Shown: piece after piece, positions 8,739-19,515 of the stretch
Numbering within the stretch: position 1 is the first letter of the stretch
Layout: each line of letters begins with the position of its first letter
Origin: Colwellia psychrerythraea
Lineage (GTDB): Bacteria; Pseudomonadota; Gammaproteobacteria; Enterobacterales; Alteromonadaceae
Assembly: GCA_002163005.1 (NCBI GenBank)
Contig: MAAF01000082.1
Location: 1 to 49,197, forward strand
Direction of reading: 5' to 3'
Length of the DNA stretch: 49,197 nucleotides
The notes under the pieces: generated by a model
The model's input: only the letters and a program-made list of their open reading frames with translations
What the model was told of the DNA's origin: nothing
Database searches by the model: none
Made by a program: the position numbers and the translations under genes

Positions 8739-9239
8739 ATGAAATTATCTCGGACCGGATGGAACAATGTCATTATTTTTTCAGTGATGACTATCATTTT
8801 ATTGATCAATGCGACTAACGATAAGCTTTTTCCTAATGAAGAAAGCGCAAATAAAGGTGAGCGATTAATTCTGCCACAACACGGTGTTATTTTAACACTA
8901 GCGATTGATTTTTCAGAAAACCAACGAGTATTATTAGAACGTGTTGGTCGTAGCTGGCAGTTAACCGCTAAAGGTATAATGCTGGAAAAAACGGAACAGC
9001 AGATTGAGCAGATGATGTTTGCTTGGCAACAGAGTAGCGGTCTAGTACAGGCAGCTGAAATTATGATTGATAGTGCTCAAGGTGTCGCCGTAAAAATTGC
9101 GTTGGCTGGTGAGTCACACGTTAGAACTTTTATATTATACCCATTAGACGATCAATTATTAGTTTATCAGCAACAAGAGAATGTCTGGTTAGCGCTACCT
9201 GCAACTTTAGCCCAACAACTATTACCTGTTAGTTTGTAA
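8739..9239 (+). CDS. Conserved-looking membrane-anchored protein of unknown function
   Basis: I do not recognise this 166-residue protein. Residues about 9-25 (NVIIFSVMTIILLIN) form a single N-terminal membrane anchor; the rest looks like a soluble, probably periplasmic domain with alternating hydrophobic strands (VILTLAIDFS, RTFILYPLDDQLLVY). There are no cysteines or obvious catalytic motifs. It sits 49 bases before mutM on the same strand and may be cotranscribed with it. No function is proposed. Confidence 0.7.
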   Translation: MKLSRTGWNNVIIFSVMTIILLINATNDKLFPNEESANKGERLILPQHGVILTLAIDFSENQRVLLERVGRSWQLTAKGIMLEKTEQQIEQMMFAWQQSSGLVQAAEIMIDSAQGVAVKIALAGESHVRTFILYPLDDQLLVYQQQENVWLALPATLAQQLLPVSL

Positions 9240-9288
9240 CGTTTTGTCCAATAAATAACGTTTACTTTAGTACTTATAAGAAGAGATT

Positions 9289-10583
<1,295 letters not shown>

Positions 10584-10818
10584 CTATAGTATTTTTTTAA
10601 CGGTTGTTAAGTGTCATTGTAATGGGATAAGTAACGTAGTGACAAGTATTTATGCTTTCAATTTCGCAGCTAAGTCATCGATAATCAACAAAATTGAATA
10701 ATTAATCACAAAAAAAAGCAAAAAAGCTTAAAGTATTTACTCAAAACACTTTATATATACTGAATTTTGATAGTATTATTGAGCTAGTTTTAATCAAATC
10801 AAATTAAGAAGTAGCTGC

Positions 10819-11475
10819 ATGAAAACCCGCGATAAAATAATCCAAGCCAGTATTGAATTATTTAATGAGCAAGGAGAGCGTAATGTTACCACCAATCATA
10901 TCGCTGCTCACTTAGCCATTAGCCCTGGTAATCTGTATTATCATTTCCGTAATAAAGAAGACATTATTTTATCTATTTACGAAGAGTACGCACGTAGCTT
11001 GCTATTAGAGACCTTGCCAAAGGTGTCTTCAGAAGTAAAACCGTTAGATTCTCTTGTTTTGTATATGGACTCAGTTTTTCAAACCACAATGAAATTTCGT
11101 TTCTTCTATAGTAACCTTCCAGTGCTCTTGGATAAAAATCCGATTTTGCGGGAAAAGTATGTTGAAGTGCAACAGTCTATCTCAGAACGCGTTAGTCAAC
11201 TTCTTATTTCATTAAGAGCTGCTGATTATATTGACTTTAGTGATGATGAATTGGCTGATATTGTCAGTATTTTACGTCTTATTAATACTTTCTGGGTCAG
11301 TTTTCATCAAACTCAGACTATAGTGAATGAAGTCAATGACTCAGTATTCTATCAAGGTGTACTTAAAATATTAGTTATCTTACGTCCGTATACTAAAGCA
11401 CATGCAATTAGTGAGCTCAATCACGCTCGTGATGTGTACCAGCAAAGATATCGTGAAGAGGTAGAAACAGCTTAG
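10819..11475 (+). CDS. TetR/AcrR-family transcriptional regulator
   Basis: The 218-residue protein has an N-terminal TetR helix-turn-helix at about residues 5-50 (TTNHIAAHLAISPGNLYYHF then RNKEDI). The C-terminal ligand domain is helical and does not match a subfamily I can name. It is divergent from coaD, sharing a 240-base AT-rich promoter region, and converges on the metalloprotease gene with only five bases between the stops. Whether it controls a neighbour cannot be told. Confidence 0.85.
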   Translation: MKTRDKIIQASIELFNEQGERNVTTNHIAAHLAISPGNLYYHFRNKEDIILSIYEEYARSLLLETLPKVSSEVKPLDSLVLYMDSVFQTTMKFRFFYSNLPVLLDKNPILREKYVEVQQSISERVSQLLISLRAADYIDFSDDELADIVSILRLINTFWVSFHQTQTIVNEVNDSVFYQGVLKILVILRPYTKAHAISELNHARDVYQQRYREEVETA

Positions 11476-11480
11476 CGTAG

Positions 11481-12509
11481 TTATGCTGTTATTTTAAATT
11501 GAAAGTTATCAGGTTTTTCATAACCTTGACTGACATTGAAGTAAAAGCTTTCAATTCGTTGTGCTCGCTGTTGTACTTCATATGACTGCACCGTTTTTAC
11601 GCTTTGATTCGAGGCTAGCTTTTGCTTTGATAAGCCAGAGGTAATGGCTTCTTGAGCAGATAATGTTTGATTAATTAAAGCATCAAACTCATTACTTTGA
11701 TCATTGTGATTATAATCATTTAAAGTGGAATTAGTTTTGATGTTCAGATTATTATCTGCCGGAGCTGATTGAGCTTTTCCATCACTTTTGAGTGCTAATA
11801 ACTCCGATTGTGCAGCCAGAATATTTTGTGCCGCACTAGCCGCCACGCGAGTATCTTGTGATGATGGATTTGTTGGTGCTAAAGCTGCTGCATGTATTTT
11901 TTGCATTTTGATTATAGTTGCTTGAGGGTCACCCGCTACGTTACTTAAATCTACTGCAACCTCCCCATCTGTTGCATATTTTTTTCCATCAGGCCCAATT
12001 TCAAAAGTATATGAAGGTGAGCCTGTGGCAGCACCACCTGCTGTTGCGTGAGCTAACTCATGCGTTCTGACTTCTTTATCTCTTTGTTGCAACTGGGTGA
12101 TGATTTTTTCGTCGGCGTGTACTTGTTTGCTATTTTTGTCAGCTTTATCATTCTCTGATGTGTTGCTGTTAGTATTCGAGTGTTGGTCTTCTTGATTTTT
12201 CTGAGAGCTCTGCCCGTCTTGCTGAGACTTACCTTGTTGATCACCTTGTTGATTTTCTTGTTCAGAAATAGAGCTAGCAGCATGCTCTGCTTGTTTTCTT
12301 AAATTAGCAAAATCGACTTGCTCGTTTGCTTGAGCCGGTGTACGGGCTCGATCTTTATCTGAAGCAACACCTTTTTCAGCCGCCGATGGATTAGTCGCGG
12401 CAACTTGGGTGATAATTTCTCGTTGATGATTCTCTCGACGCAAGCCTTCCGTAGGCGGATTGACCACGGTTGCTAGGGGTAAGTTTGCTGTATGCGGGGT
12501 AATATTCAT
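11481..12509 (-). CDS. Putative metalloprotease of the SprA-related family
   Basis: The 342-residue protein has an N-terminal low-complexity half rich in Gln, Asn, Ser and Lys and a conserved central region near residues 145-240. That region contains RTHELAHATAGG, a match to the zinc-protease HExxH motif, followed by SYTFEIGPDGKKYATDGEV and VAGDPQATI. These are hallmarks of the group annotated as SprA-related or CJM1_0395-type putative metalloproteases. There is no signal peptide, so the location is cytoplasmic or depends on an unknown export route. The biological role is unknown. The gene downstream of the rod-like protein starts 25 bases after that protein's stop and is probably cotranscribed with it. 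Confidence 0.75.
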   Translation of the reverse strand: MNITPHTANLPLATVVNPPTEGLRRENHQREIITQVAATNPSAAEKGVASDKDRARTPAQANEQVDFANLRKQAEHAASSISEQENQQGDQQGKSQQDGQSSQKNQEDQHSNTNSNTSENDKADKNSKQVHADEKIITQLQQRDKEVRTHELAHATAGGAATGSPSYTFEIGPDGKKYATDGEVAVDLSNVAGDPQATIIKMQKIHAAALAPTNPSSQDTRVAASAAQNILAAQSELLALKSDGKAQSAPADNNLNIKTNSTLNDYNHNDQSNEFDALINQTLSAQEAITSGLSKQKLASNQSVKTVQSYEVQQRAQRIESFYFNVSQGYEKPDNFQFKITA

Positions 12510-12534
12510 AAGTAAAATTAATTGCTAAGTAAGC

Positions 12535-12837
12535 TTAGGCGGTTACATCAAGTAGGGTGCCTAGTGAATCATCAGCACTTTTAATCACTTCTGTTGAAGC
12601 TTTCGCTTGATACTCAGCCACTTTCAAATTTACTATCGCTTGGTTTAAATCAGGCAATTCTATATTGCTACTTAGATTGCTTACCTCAGTGTTAACCTCA
12701 CCATTATTGGCAGGGTTCTTTTGTGGCTCATTACTCAAAGTAGTACTGGCGACAATATCCGCAGCAGCTTGATCAGCGGTTGCTCTCGCATTTTGTAAAC
12801 CTTGTAAACCTGAATTCATTGCAGATGGTATTTCCAC
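12535..12837 (-). CDS. Small protein resembling the C-terminus of flagellar rod proteins
   Basis: The gene encodes about 100 residues. The C-terminal part, LKVAEYQAKASTEVIKSADDS then LGTLLDV, resembles the C-terminal helix shared by flagellar rod and hook proteins such as FlgC and FlgG (NLxxAQ.AY.ANxKxIxTxDxMLGTLLDI). The rest of such a protein is absent. I place the start at the GTG at 12837 because AGAGG lies seven bases upstream; the TTG at 12843 is too close to that site. It is upstream of and probably cotranscribed with the putative metalloprotease. A role in motility or in a related axial structure is inference. Confidence 0.65.
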   Translation of the reverse strand: MEIPSAMNSGLQGLQNARATADQAAADIVASTTLSNEPQKNPANNGEVNTEVSNLSSNIELPDLNQAIVNLKVAEYQAKASTEVIKSADDSLGTLLDVTA

Positions 12838-12900
12838 AGGCAAGCCTCTATTGTCAATAAGCTACATTGATTAATTATTAATCTAAACAACGAAAAAGTA

Positions 12901-12952
12901 AAGACGTTTCTAATTCCAGCTGGATCATGCATCTTCAATTGGAACGGGTATA
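12901..12952. repeat. Solo right end of the TATACCC MITE family
   Basis: This 52-base segment matches the right end of the 314-bp element at 37809-38122, including CGTTTCTAATTCCAGCTG, ATCATGCAT and GGAACGGGTATA. The left end and core are missing, so it is a truncated copy lying upstream of the flagellar-like gene. Confidence 0.75.
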
Positions 12953-12977
12953 TATAAGGCAACTTTCGTTAATGATG

Positions 12978-13799
12978 TTAGTTAAAGTTTGACTCTAACC
13001 AAGTAACTAATACCGGATAAAAATCATCAAGGTGTGAAATAAACGGCGCATGGGAAGCATGATCAAATAAGTGCTGGTCACTCTTTGGCGCCATATGATT
13101 AATTTGTTCGATTACTCCCTTGGGCACCAAACTATCGTTATGGCCGTATAAGCGTAAAAAAGGTTGCTTGATACTTGATAAATGTTGCCGTAGGTCGCAG
13201 TGACTTAATAAGGCGAGTGAATCAGCTAAGGTATGTTGGCTAGGGAGAGTATGCGCCATAACTAACTGGGTTATCAGCTTTAGATCTTTTCGGATATGAG
13301 GGCTGCCCATCGCTTGAATCTTTAAAAAACCACTAATTGTTTTCGCGGTATCTTGTGCCAATTGCTTATGAAAGCTCTCTAATACATTTTCTTTTATACC
13401 CGGCCAGTTGTTTATTGATTGTTCGACAAAATATGGACTACTGGCAACGGTAATTAATGCCAGTACTTTTTCTGGGTACTTAATAGACATTTCCGTTGCG
13501 ATTAACCCGCCTAATGACCAACCAAGGTAAATAGCAGGTTGGTCAATCACTTGTTCAATATGATGGCAAATATTAGCTAAGGAGTAAGGTTTTATATCAA
13601 CAGCACTATTGATGCCAAAGCCAGGTAAATCTAGGGTTATGAGTTGGTAGTTACTCTCGTTATTTGCATGGAATAATTCTAGTAAGGGTTGCCAAATACC
13701 TGAATTCAAACCCCAACCATGAAGAAGAACAATAGGAATTACATTTTTATTAAGTGTGTTATTAGGAGGAAATGTGGAAAATGTTAAATTTTTTGCCAT
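12978..13799 (-). CDS. bioH: Pimeloyl-ACP methyl ester carboxylesterase
   Basis: BioH removes the methyl group from pimeloyl-ACP methyl ester, ending the disguised fatty-acid stage of biotin synthesis. The 273-residue alpha/beta hydrolase has the oxyanion stretch LLHGWGLNSGIW, nucleophile elbow GWSLGG, acid in LYGHNDSLVP and catalytic His in DHASHAPFISH. The neighbour order bioH, comF, nfuA is the classic gammaproteobacterial arrangement, which supports BioH over a generic esterase. The other bio genes are not in this window. Confidence 0.9.
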   Translation of the reverse strand: MAKNLTFSTFPPNNTLNKNVIPIVLLHGWGLNSGIWQPLLELFHANNESNYQLITLDLPGFGINSAVDIKPYSLANICHHIEQVIDQPAIYLGWSLGGLIATEMSIKYPEKVLALITVASSPYFVEQSINNWPGIKENVLESFHKQLAQDTAKTISGFLKIQAMGSPHIRKDLKLITQLVMAHTLPSQHTLADSLALLSHCDLRQHLSSIKQPFLRLYGHNDSLVPKGVIEQINHMAPKSDQHLFDHASHAPFISHLDDFYPVLVTWLESNFN

Positions 13800-13835
13800 G
13801 CTTATTACTGCACTATAAATATCAAAGCGTTAGTT

Positions 13836-13912
13836 TATACCCGCTCCACTTCAAGATGCAAGTTCAAGAACACAGAGCGGTTTCACTACTAGATGCATCA
13901 ATGGAACTATGG
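13836..13912. repeat. Degenerate TATACCC-family element
   Basis: The left end TATACCCGCTCCACTTCAAG is clear and matches the elements at 18108 and 37809. The right end is worn: GCATCAATGGAAC recalls the usual GCATCTTCAATTGGAAC. It lies in the divergent bioH-comF promoter region. The right boundary is approximate. Confidence 0.55.
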
Positions 13913-13954
13913 CATTGCTTTATATCATATCGGCGATAGCAAAAGGTAAGCAAT

Positions 13955-14737
13955 ATGGCATGGAAGCTAGATTTAAAGATCTTTAAGCGGTATTACACAG
14001 ATACCCTCAGGAGTATTAGTTGCTGTGATTTGTGTGGTGCAAACGTCAGTAATAGCTATTTACTCGGTTATTCGCTATCACAAACATTACTCTGTCAATC
14101 TTGTGTGAATGATTTACCCTATTTTAACCAAAGCCTAATAGCTGGTAATTTACTAAGTTGGCCTGCGGTTCATCGTGCTTTGCCAAATATTGATTTTGAA
14201 CAATTATTTGCTTTATCACCCTATATTTACCCCTTTAATAAATGGTTAGCCCAAATGAAATATTTAGGGCGTTTCGAATTAGCAAACTTATTTAGTGCTT
14301 TACTCTGTGCTCAGTGGCAAACAATGATAATGAACCAAGCCATTATTCCTATTGATTTAGTGCTATCAGTACCCTTGCATGTTAAGAAATGGCAGGTTCG
14401 TGGTTATAACCAAGCGCATCTCATTGCAAGGTCTTTTGCCGAGGAATTGTCTTTACCTTATGATGCTAATTTAGTGGTGAGAGTAAGAAATAATGATAGT
14501 CAAATGGGGAAGACGGGCAGTCAACGACGAAAAAATTTAGCCAATGCCTTTGCTTTACAACGAAAGCTAGTGAGTCATATCAAACATGTATTGATTGTTG
14601 ATGATGTAGTTACAACGGGCACTACAGCTAGTGAAATAAGTAAACTATTAAAACAAGCTGGCGTTGAAACCGTTACCTTAGTAACGGTTTGTTTAACACT
14701 ACCTAACGCGAAGCAGGATGGAGCTGTACTTGGCTAA
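13955..14737 (+). CDS. comF: ComF-family phosphoribosyltransferase-like protein
   Basis: The 260-residue protein has an N-terminal four-cysteine zinc site (CCDLCG then LCQSC) and a C-terminal type I phosphoribosyltransferase motif, LIVDDVVTTGTT. The middle stretch GYNQAHLIA is typical of ComF/GntX. Family members are linked to DNA uptake in competent bacteria, though the enzyme activity is not settled. It is divergent from bioH; nfuA, usually next, lies beyond an inserted peptidase gene on the other strand. A good AAGG ribosome site precedes the ATG. Confidence 0.9.
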   Translation: MAWKLDLKIFKRYYTDTLRSISCCDLCGANVSNSYLLGYSLSQTLLCQSCVNDLPYFNQSLIAGNLLSWPAVHRALPNIDFEQLFALSPYIYPFNKWLAQMKYLGRFELANLFSALLCAQWQTMIMNQAIIPIDLVLSVPLHVKKWQVRGYNQAHLIARSFAEELSLPYDANLVVRVRNNDSQMGKTGSQRRKNLANAFALQRKLVSHIKHVLIVDDVVTTGTTASEISKLLKQAGVETVTLVTVCLTLPNAKQDGAVLG

Positions 14738-14749
14738 TGGTTAGGAAAC

Positions 14750-17350
14750 CTATTTATACGGCGCAGAAAAAACTTTGCTGAAAAATAAACTGTTAGCGAG
14801 TAATTTTGCACTTCCATACCAATAGCCTCTAAAGGCGAGTACTTCTGTTGTTGCTATTACTCGGCCCTTGCCCACGTTATGAGCAACAATAGCGGCATTA
14901 CGTGCTAATCGGTTAACTAAATTTTTGTCAGTATAGCCACTTATCAGAGGTGCTGGCGTATATTGTGCTAATGTAACAAACGGTTTTTGAGGCTTTTCCA
15001 TTATCAAATTACTATTACGAAACAAAGGCAATAAACCTTGTTGGTAGCCATAAGCTAACGGATGGCTAGTATCTAATTCCACTTGGAAAATTGCGCCCGC
15101 AATACGTTTACGACTAGCAAGACTTTCTTTATCTTGATAATTGAGATTTTCATCATCAAACAATTGGTTTATCTGCTCTTTAGTGACAAACCGGGCGCGT
15201 AAAATCTCTTGCTCTGCTAACCAAAGAGAAGCACGCTTTTGGCTAATTATCACTCCCCCTTGTTTAACCCATGCTTTTAATTGCTTAGCGATGTGCTTAG
15301 CAAAATGCTGGTAATCACCATCAACGAGAATGATATGGCTATAACTTGATAAATCGACTTGTTTAAATTGGCTATGGTCGATAATTGATAGTGGAATATT
15401 TAGCGTTTCATCAAGATAGAAGCGCACTTCACCTGCTTCGTATTGCGAAATGCCAGCACCTCCTAATAAAAGTGTTTTAGTCTTGCTGATTAGTTTTAAT
15501 GAACTGCTACCAATATCAATCCCTTTCATTGTTAAACCGGTACTAATACTGCTTAATTTAATACCCGTGCTATTACTGGTAGATATTAATATCTCTTGCC
15601 AGTTTTTGATTTGTTGAATGCCTGCGGGGATCACTATGCTACCTGCTTTAAAGTGCTTGGTTTCACCATTGACTAAACTAGTAAAAGGTTTAGTTGCAAC
15701 TTTTGCTTTGATATTACTGTTTAACAGACTATTGAGTAATTTTGGTGCTAAAAAGTGATGCCATTCAAAAATGTAGCCGTAGGCCGATATGCTTTTATTG
15801 TTTGGTTTGGTCGTTGAAGGTATGGTCCAAGCTTGTTTTGCCAGTTTTAGTCTGCGAGTGCGGTTTACTTGGATAGATTCAATATTCATAGCCAAAGGCA
15901 TTGTCCAACCGGAGACATCGTAAAAAGTATTATCTTTAAAGTTAGTTTGTTGATTAAACAACGCTTGAATGAGTCTAAATTGAGGCTGCGCAAGAGGGAC
16001 ATAATAGCTATTATTCTTTTGATATTTTTTATCTTCAAATTCAAAATCAGCGACCAGCGGATAGGCCTTTATTTTGTGTTGTGCTAGTTTTGACAACAAA
16101 ACATTAAGACGAAAATTATCCTTACTTTCGTGCAACAAATAGCCTGAGAACTCCTCTTTTTTTGCTAGTTTATTACTTTGTTGATAAAAGTCACTACGGT
16201 ATTGCTTCAATTGCTCTCTGTTTTCCCAAGCACCATTAATGGTAGAAAGTGATGTGGTTACATGATTCTCTATACTAAACTCTAAAGTCAGCAAGCCATT
16301 GATGGTTTCTTGCTGCATTCCTCTAGCGCTGGCTTGCTCGAATAATATGCCAATGCTGCCATTAATATCAGGGTAAGTTGAACCCTTACCATAGTAAAAA
16401 TCATCGAAATTCTCTTCGCTATAATAAAGACGTTTTTGTTTATCCAGTGCTGAAGCATGGAATTTTGCCAAGGTTGTTGTTAATTCGACATTTCTTTTAG
16501 GAGTCAGTGGGTGAGTACGACTTTGGATTCCTGGTTGAAAAAAGTAACTGCTGTTATGACCCATTTCATGAAAGTCACCAACAACATGGGGTTGGTATTG
16601 ATGAAAGTACTTTAATCGATGTTGGCTTTCTTGTTGAGAGAGCAATAACCAGTCGCGGTTCAAGTCAAACCAAAAATGATTGGTTCGGCCAGTAACCCAA
16701 CTCTGGTGGTGCTCTATATGATTGGCGTCACTATTGTCACTTGAATTGCGATAAGTACTAACCCAGTTAACAAATCTATCCATACCGTCAGGGTTAATAC
16801 TAGGCTCTATTACGATCACAGTATTGGCAAGTAATTCAACTATTTTTTCATCAGTACTGGCGGCTAAATAATAAGCAACTACCATAGCCGCATTAGCGCC
16901 ACTTATTTCATCACCATGCACGCTATAGCCTAACCAAATAACTAAGGGAGCTTTGTCGGACTTTTGTTTATCAAGTTGACTTATCTTTTGAGAAGGCTTT
17001 TGAGAAACATTTTGAGAAAGAATATCGCGATCACTGAGAATACTGGACAAATTTGCTAAATTTTTAGGGCTAGAAATGGTAACGAGTAGCTGCTCTCGCT
17101 GCTGAGATGTTTTCCCCATAGACGTAATATTTATGCGCTCAGAATCATTGGCCAACTGGTAAAAGTAGTTTTTTAGTTGATCATGTCTAACATGACGCTG
17201 GCCAATTTCAAATCCTAAGTTACTATTTGGTAGGGAAATTTTGCTATTAAATTTGCTACCTGCGGGCAAGTAATCTTGTACGGGCAAGGCAATAAGCCCG
17301 TTAGAGCATAGTAGGGTAATGGATAAAATTATAATTCGTAAAAGTAACAT
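14750..17350 (-). CDS. Large exported M14-family zinc carboxypeptidase
   Basis: The 866-residue protein begins with a signal peptide (hydrophobic residues about 3-20, likely cleavage after a small residue near 22). The M14 catalytic domain follows: YSVHGDEISG (zinc His and Glu, near residue 145), EPSINPDGMDRF, DLNRDW and VGDFHEMGHNSSYFF (third zinc His region). The long C-terminal part has no motif I recognise except a ThuA- or glutamine-amidotransferase-like stretch (ILVDGDYQHFAKHIAKQL then VKQGGVIIS). It is likely a periplasmic or secreted peptidase used for nutrient protein. It lies between comF and nfuA, an unusual place. Confidence 0.87.
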   Translation of the reverse strand: MLLLRIIILSITLLCSNGLIALPVQDYLPAGSKFNSKISLPNSNLGFEIGQRHVRHDQLKNYFYQLANDSERINITSMGKTSQQREQLLVTISSPKNLANLSSILSDRDILSQNVSQKPSQKISQLDKQKSDKAPLVIWLGYSVHGDEISGANAAMVVAYYLAASTDEKIVELLANTVIVIEPSINPDGMDRFVNWVSTYRNSSDNSDANHIEHHQSWVTGRTNHFWFDLNRDWLLLSQQESQHRLKYFHQYQPHVVGDFHEMGHNSSYFFQPGIQSRTHPLTPKRNVELTTTLAKFHASALDKQKRLYYSEENFDDFYYGKGSTYPDINGSIGILFEQASARGMQQETINGLLTLEFSIENHVTTSLSTINGAWENREQLKQYRSDFYQQSNKLAKKEEFSGYLLHESKDNFRLNVLLSKLAQHKIKAYPLVADFEFEDKKYQKNNSYYVPLAQPQFRLIQALFNQQTNFKDNTFYDVSGWTMPLAMNIESIQVNRTRRLKLAKQAWTIPSTTKPNNKSISAYGYIFEWHHFLAPKLLNSLLNSNIKAKVATKPFTSLVNGETKHFKAGSIVIPAGIQQIKNWQEILISTSNSTGIKLSSISTGLTMKGIDIGSSSLKLISKTKTLLLGGAGISQYEAGEVRFYLDETLNIPLSIIDHSQFKQVDLSSYSHIILVDGDYQHFAKHIAKQLKAWVKQGGVIISQKRASLWLAEQEILRARFVTKEQINQLFDDENLNYQDKESLASRKRIAGAIFQVELDTSHPLAYGYQQGLLPLFRNSNLIMEKPQKPFVTLAQYTPAPLISGYTDKNLVNRLARNAAIVAHNVGKGRVIATTEVLAFRGYWYGSAKLLANSLFFSKVFSAPYK

Positions 17351-17524
17351 CTAGGGAGCCTCTGTATTTGACTTGTCTAAAGTATCAAACAAAAGCATAA
17401 AAATCATTAGCACAAAATTAAATAGCAGCGTAAAATGGTCATACTTGAGTAAAACAGTCAGGTATTTTTTCAACTGAATACTTTAAAGTATTAAAAGTAT
17501 CCGAGAGCAAAGAGAGCTAAAACC

Positions 17525-18103
17525 ATGATCACTATTTCAGAAAATGCGCAAAAGCATTTTATCAAATTACTTTCGCAACAAGCTGAAGGTACCCATATTC
17601 GTGTTTTTGTCGTAAATCCTGGTACAGCGAAAGCTGAATGTGGCGTATCATATTGTCCACCTGACGCTGTTGAAGCCGATGATATTACACTCCCTTTTGA
17701 AGGTTTTTCAGCGATGGTTGATGCTGACAGTAAAGGCTTTTTAGAAGAAGCTGAAATTGATTTTACTACTGATCAAATGGGCTCACAGCTTACTTTGAAA
17801 GCACCAAACGCTAAGTTACGTAAAGTTGCTGATGATGCACCACTATTTGAACGCGTGCATTATTTCTTACAAGCTGAAGTTAACCCTCAATTAGCAGGTC
17901 ATGGCGGCGAATGTACTTTAGTTGAAATCACTGAAGATGGTTATGCAGTATTGCAATTTGGCGGTGGCTGTAATGGCTGTGCACAAATTGATGTTACTGT
18001 AAAAGATGGCATTGAAAAGCAATTGATTGAATTGATGGCTGGCGAAATTAAAGGCGTTAAAGATGCAACAGAGCATGAACGCGGTGACCATTCATATTAC
18101 TAA
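17525..18103 (+). CDS. nfuA: Fe/S biogenesis protein NfuA
   Basis: NfuA carries and delivers 4Fe-4S clusters to target enzymes, especially under stress. The 192-residue protein has a degenerate A-type scaffold domain first ([15 protein letters not shown]) and a C-terminal Nfu domain with the cluster motif GGGCNGCAQ near 147-155. Length matches E. coli NfuA (191). It is divergent from the M14 peptidase gene and is followed within five bases by a hairpin repeat that may end its message. Confidence 0.96.
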   Translation: MITISENAQKHFIKLLSQQAEGTHIRVFVVNPGTAKAECGVSYCPPDAVEADDITLPFEGFSAMVDADSKGFLEEAEIDFTTDQMGSQLTLKAPNAKLRKVADDAPLFERVHYFLQAEVNPQLAGHGGECTLVEITEDGYAVLQFGGGCNGCAQIDVTVKDGIEKQLIELMAGEIKGVKDATEHERGDHSYY

Positions 18104-18107
18104 AACT

Positions 18108-18178
18108 TATACCCGCTCCACTTGAAGATGCTCGTTTCAGGAAGTCTGAGCGATTCATAATCAAGTGGAGCGGGTATA
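18108..18178. repeat. 71-bp hairpin repeat, TATACCC family
   Basis: Perfect 18-bp ends, TATACCCGCTCCACTTGA and its inverse, flank about 35 bases. The first 50 bases match the left end of the element at 37809, after which the two diverge, so this is a short internally deleted relative. It directly follows the nfuA stop. Confidence 0.9.
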
Positions 18179-18212
18179 GATTGTATGATTAACTTTATAT
18201 GATTAACTTCAC

Positions 18213-18491
18213 ATGATTAAGTTACTAGAAAAACTAGGCCAAAATCCACAACTCAGTTTAACGCTGTTTTTACGTGGGCTAGGCCTTTTTGTTATTGGTT
18301 TGCTTTTTGTTGCTTTGGGATATTTTTATCATCACCTTTGGCAAATTATTGGCATCATAACACTGGCTCTTGCTTGCTTATTGGCTGCATGGGGCTATTT
18401 GGGGATTTTTGCCAATCGTTGGCTGAATATTCTTTATCGCACTCGACCTGCTAACAAACGATCGACTCATAAAAACACACAAACTAAATGA
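18213..18491 (+). CDS. Small two-helix membrane protein
   Basis: I do not recognise this 92-residue protein. Two hydrophobic stretches (about residues 17-40 and 44-66) suggest two membrane helices, with a basic C-terminal tail. Its stop overlaps the start of the VanZ-like gene by four bases (ATGA), so the two are translationally coupled. Confidence 0.7.
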   Translation: MIKLLEKLGQNPQLSLTLFLRGLGLFVIGLLFVALGYFYHHLWQIIGIITLALACLLAAWGYLGIFANRWLNILYRTRPANKRSTHKNTQTK

Positions 18492-18850
18492 AATTTATTA
18501 CTAATTTAATAAAACACTATTGGTTTATCATTACTGTTTTTTTACTTACCGCTATCGCAACTTTGTCTTTATGGCCTGCGGAATATTTACCTCAAGTTCC
18601 GGGCAGTGATAAAACGCATCACTTCATCTCTTATGGCGCTTTAATGTTACCGGTAGCATTACGAAAACCAAATCACTGGCTATGGATTGCTTTAGGCTTT
18701 GCTTGTTTTAGTGGTGCGATTGAGTTAATCCAACCATATGTTAATCGATATGGTGAATGGCTTGATATGGCTGCCAATATTACAGGCTTAGCCTGTGGTA
18801 TTACACTCGCAAAAATTATTGAACATTTCTCAGTAAGTAACACAAAATAA
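18488..18850 (+). CDS. VanZ-like membrane protein
   Basis: The 120-residue protein has about three to four membrane helices and the VanZ-like conserved points: SLWP after the first helix, SDKTHHFISYGALM, and the segment GAIELIQPYVNRYGEWLDMAANITG, where polar residues recur in the helices. The family's biochemical role is poorly known outside glycopeptide resistance and lipid-linked processes. It is coupled to the upstream small membrane protein. Confidence 0.82.
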   Translation: MKFITNLIKHYWFIITVFLLTAIATLSLWPAEYLPQVPGSDKTHHFISYGALMLPVALRKPNHWLWIALGFACFSGAIELIQPYVNRYGEWLDMAANITGLACGITLAKIIEHFSVSNTK

Positions 18851-18964
18851 CACTTGATCACATAACCCATACAAGTGATTTATTATTAGTTGACCGGTAT
18901 CAAGCTTGATACCTATTGGCGTGTTAATATTCTTTTACTGTTACACAACTAAGCCAATGACCTA

Positions 18965-19240
18965 ATGTCGAAAGAAACCCCTGCGCATCACCTTCCGGTA
19001 TCACACCCACCCAAGCGATTATGGCAAAAATTATCGTCGATCATCGCAAAAGGAAGTTTTGGCTTGGCTGGTATTGGCGTTGTCGTAACACTTATTTATG
19101 GTGGTGATGTTGAAGCCGATATTAAAGCTGCGCTTGGTGCAACGACCTTTATTTGTTTTGCTATTGGTGTGGTATGCCAAACGATGGGAGGTACTAGCAT
19201 TCCATGCTTAAAGCCAGCACCGAAAAAACTCGATGATTAA
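18965..19240 (+). CDS. Small membrane protein of unknown function
   Basis: A 91-residue protein with a proline-rich start (HHLPVSHPPKR), two hydrophobic segments (FGLAGIGVVVTLIYGG and ATTFICFAIGVVCQTMGG) and a lysine-rich end. No family is recognised. No strong ribosome site is visible. The 275 bases after it up to 19516 hold no clear gene. Confidence 0.6.
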   Translation: MSKETPAHHLPVSHPPKRLWQKLSSIIAKGSFGLAGIGVVVTLIYGGDVEADIKAALGATTFICFAIGVVCQTMGGTSIPCLKPAPKKLDD

Positions 19241-19515
19241 AAATGATACCAAGCATTTTCTTTGGTAGCAATCAGCATGGCGCCAATGTTCTACCACTCA
19301 AAGAATATGTCTGTTCAAGCTGTCTTATTGCGGCCGTAGCAACTAAGCCGTGCAGTGCTATGGTAATATTTGATAAGATCAGCGGCAAGGCTAGATAAAA
19401 TAGGCGCTTATGTTGATTGAAACGGCTAGTTTTAATCCAAAAAATATCCTAAAGTTCTAGTGCTTTAAAGCAAAAAGCGTTATTTTATCTGTTCTGATTT
19501 TTAAAGGTTTATACC

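Noticed and set aside
19241..19515. Possible decayed gene before the deacetylase gene
   Set aside because: Translation in all frames gives scattered stops and no family-like stretch.
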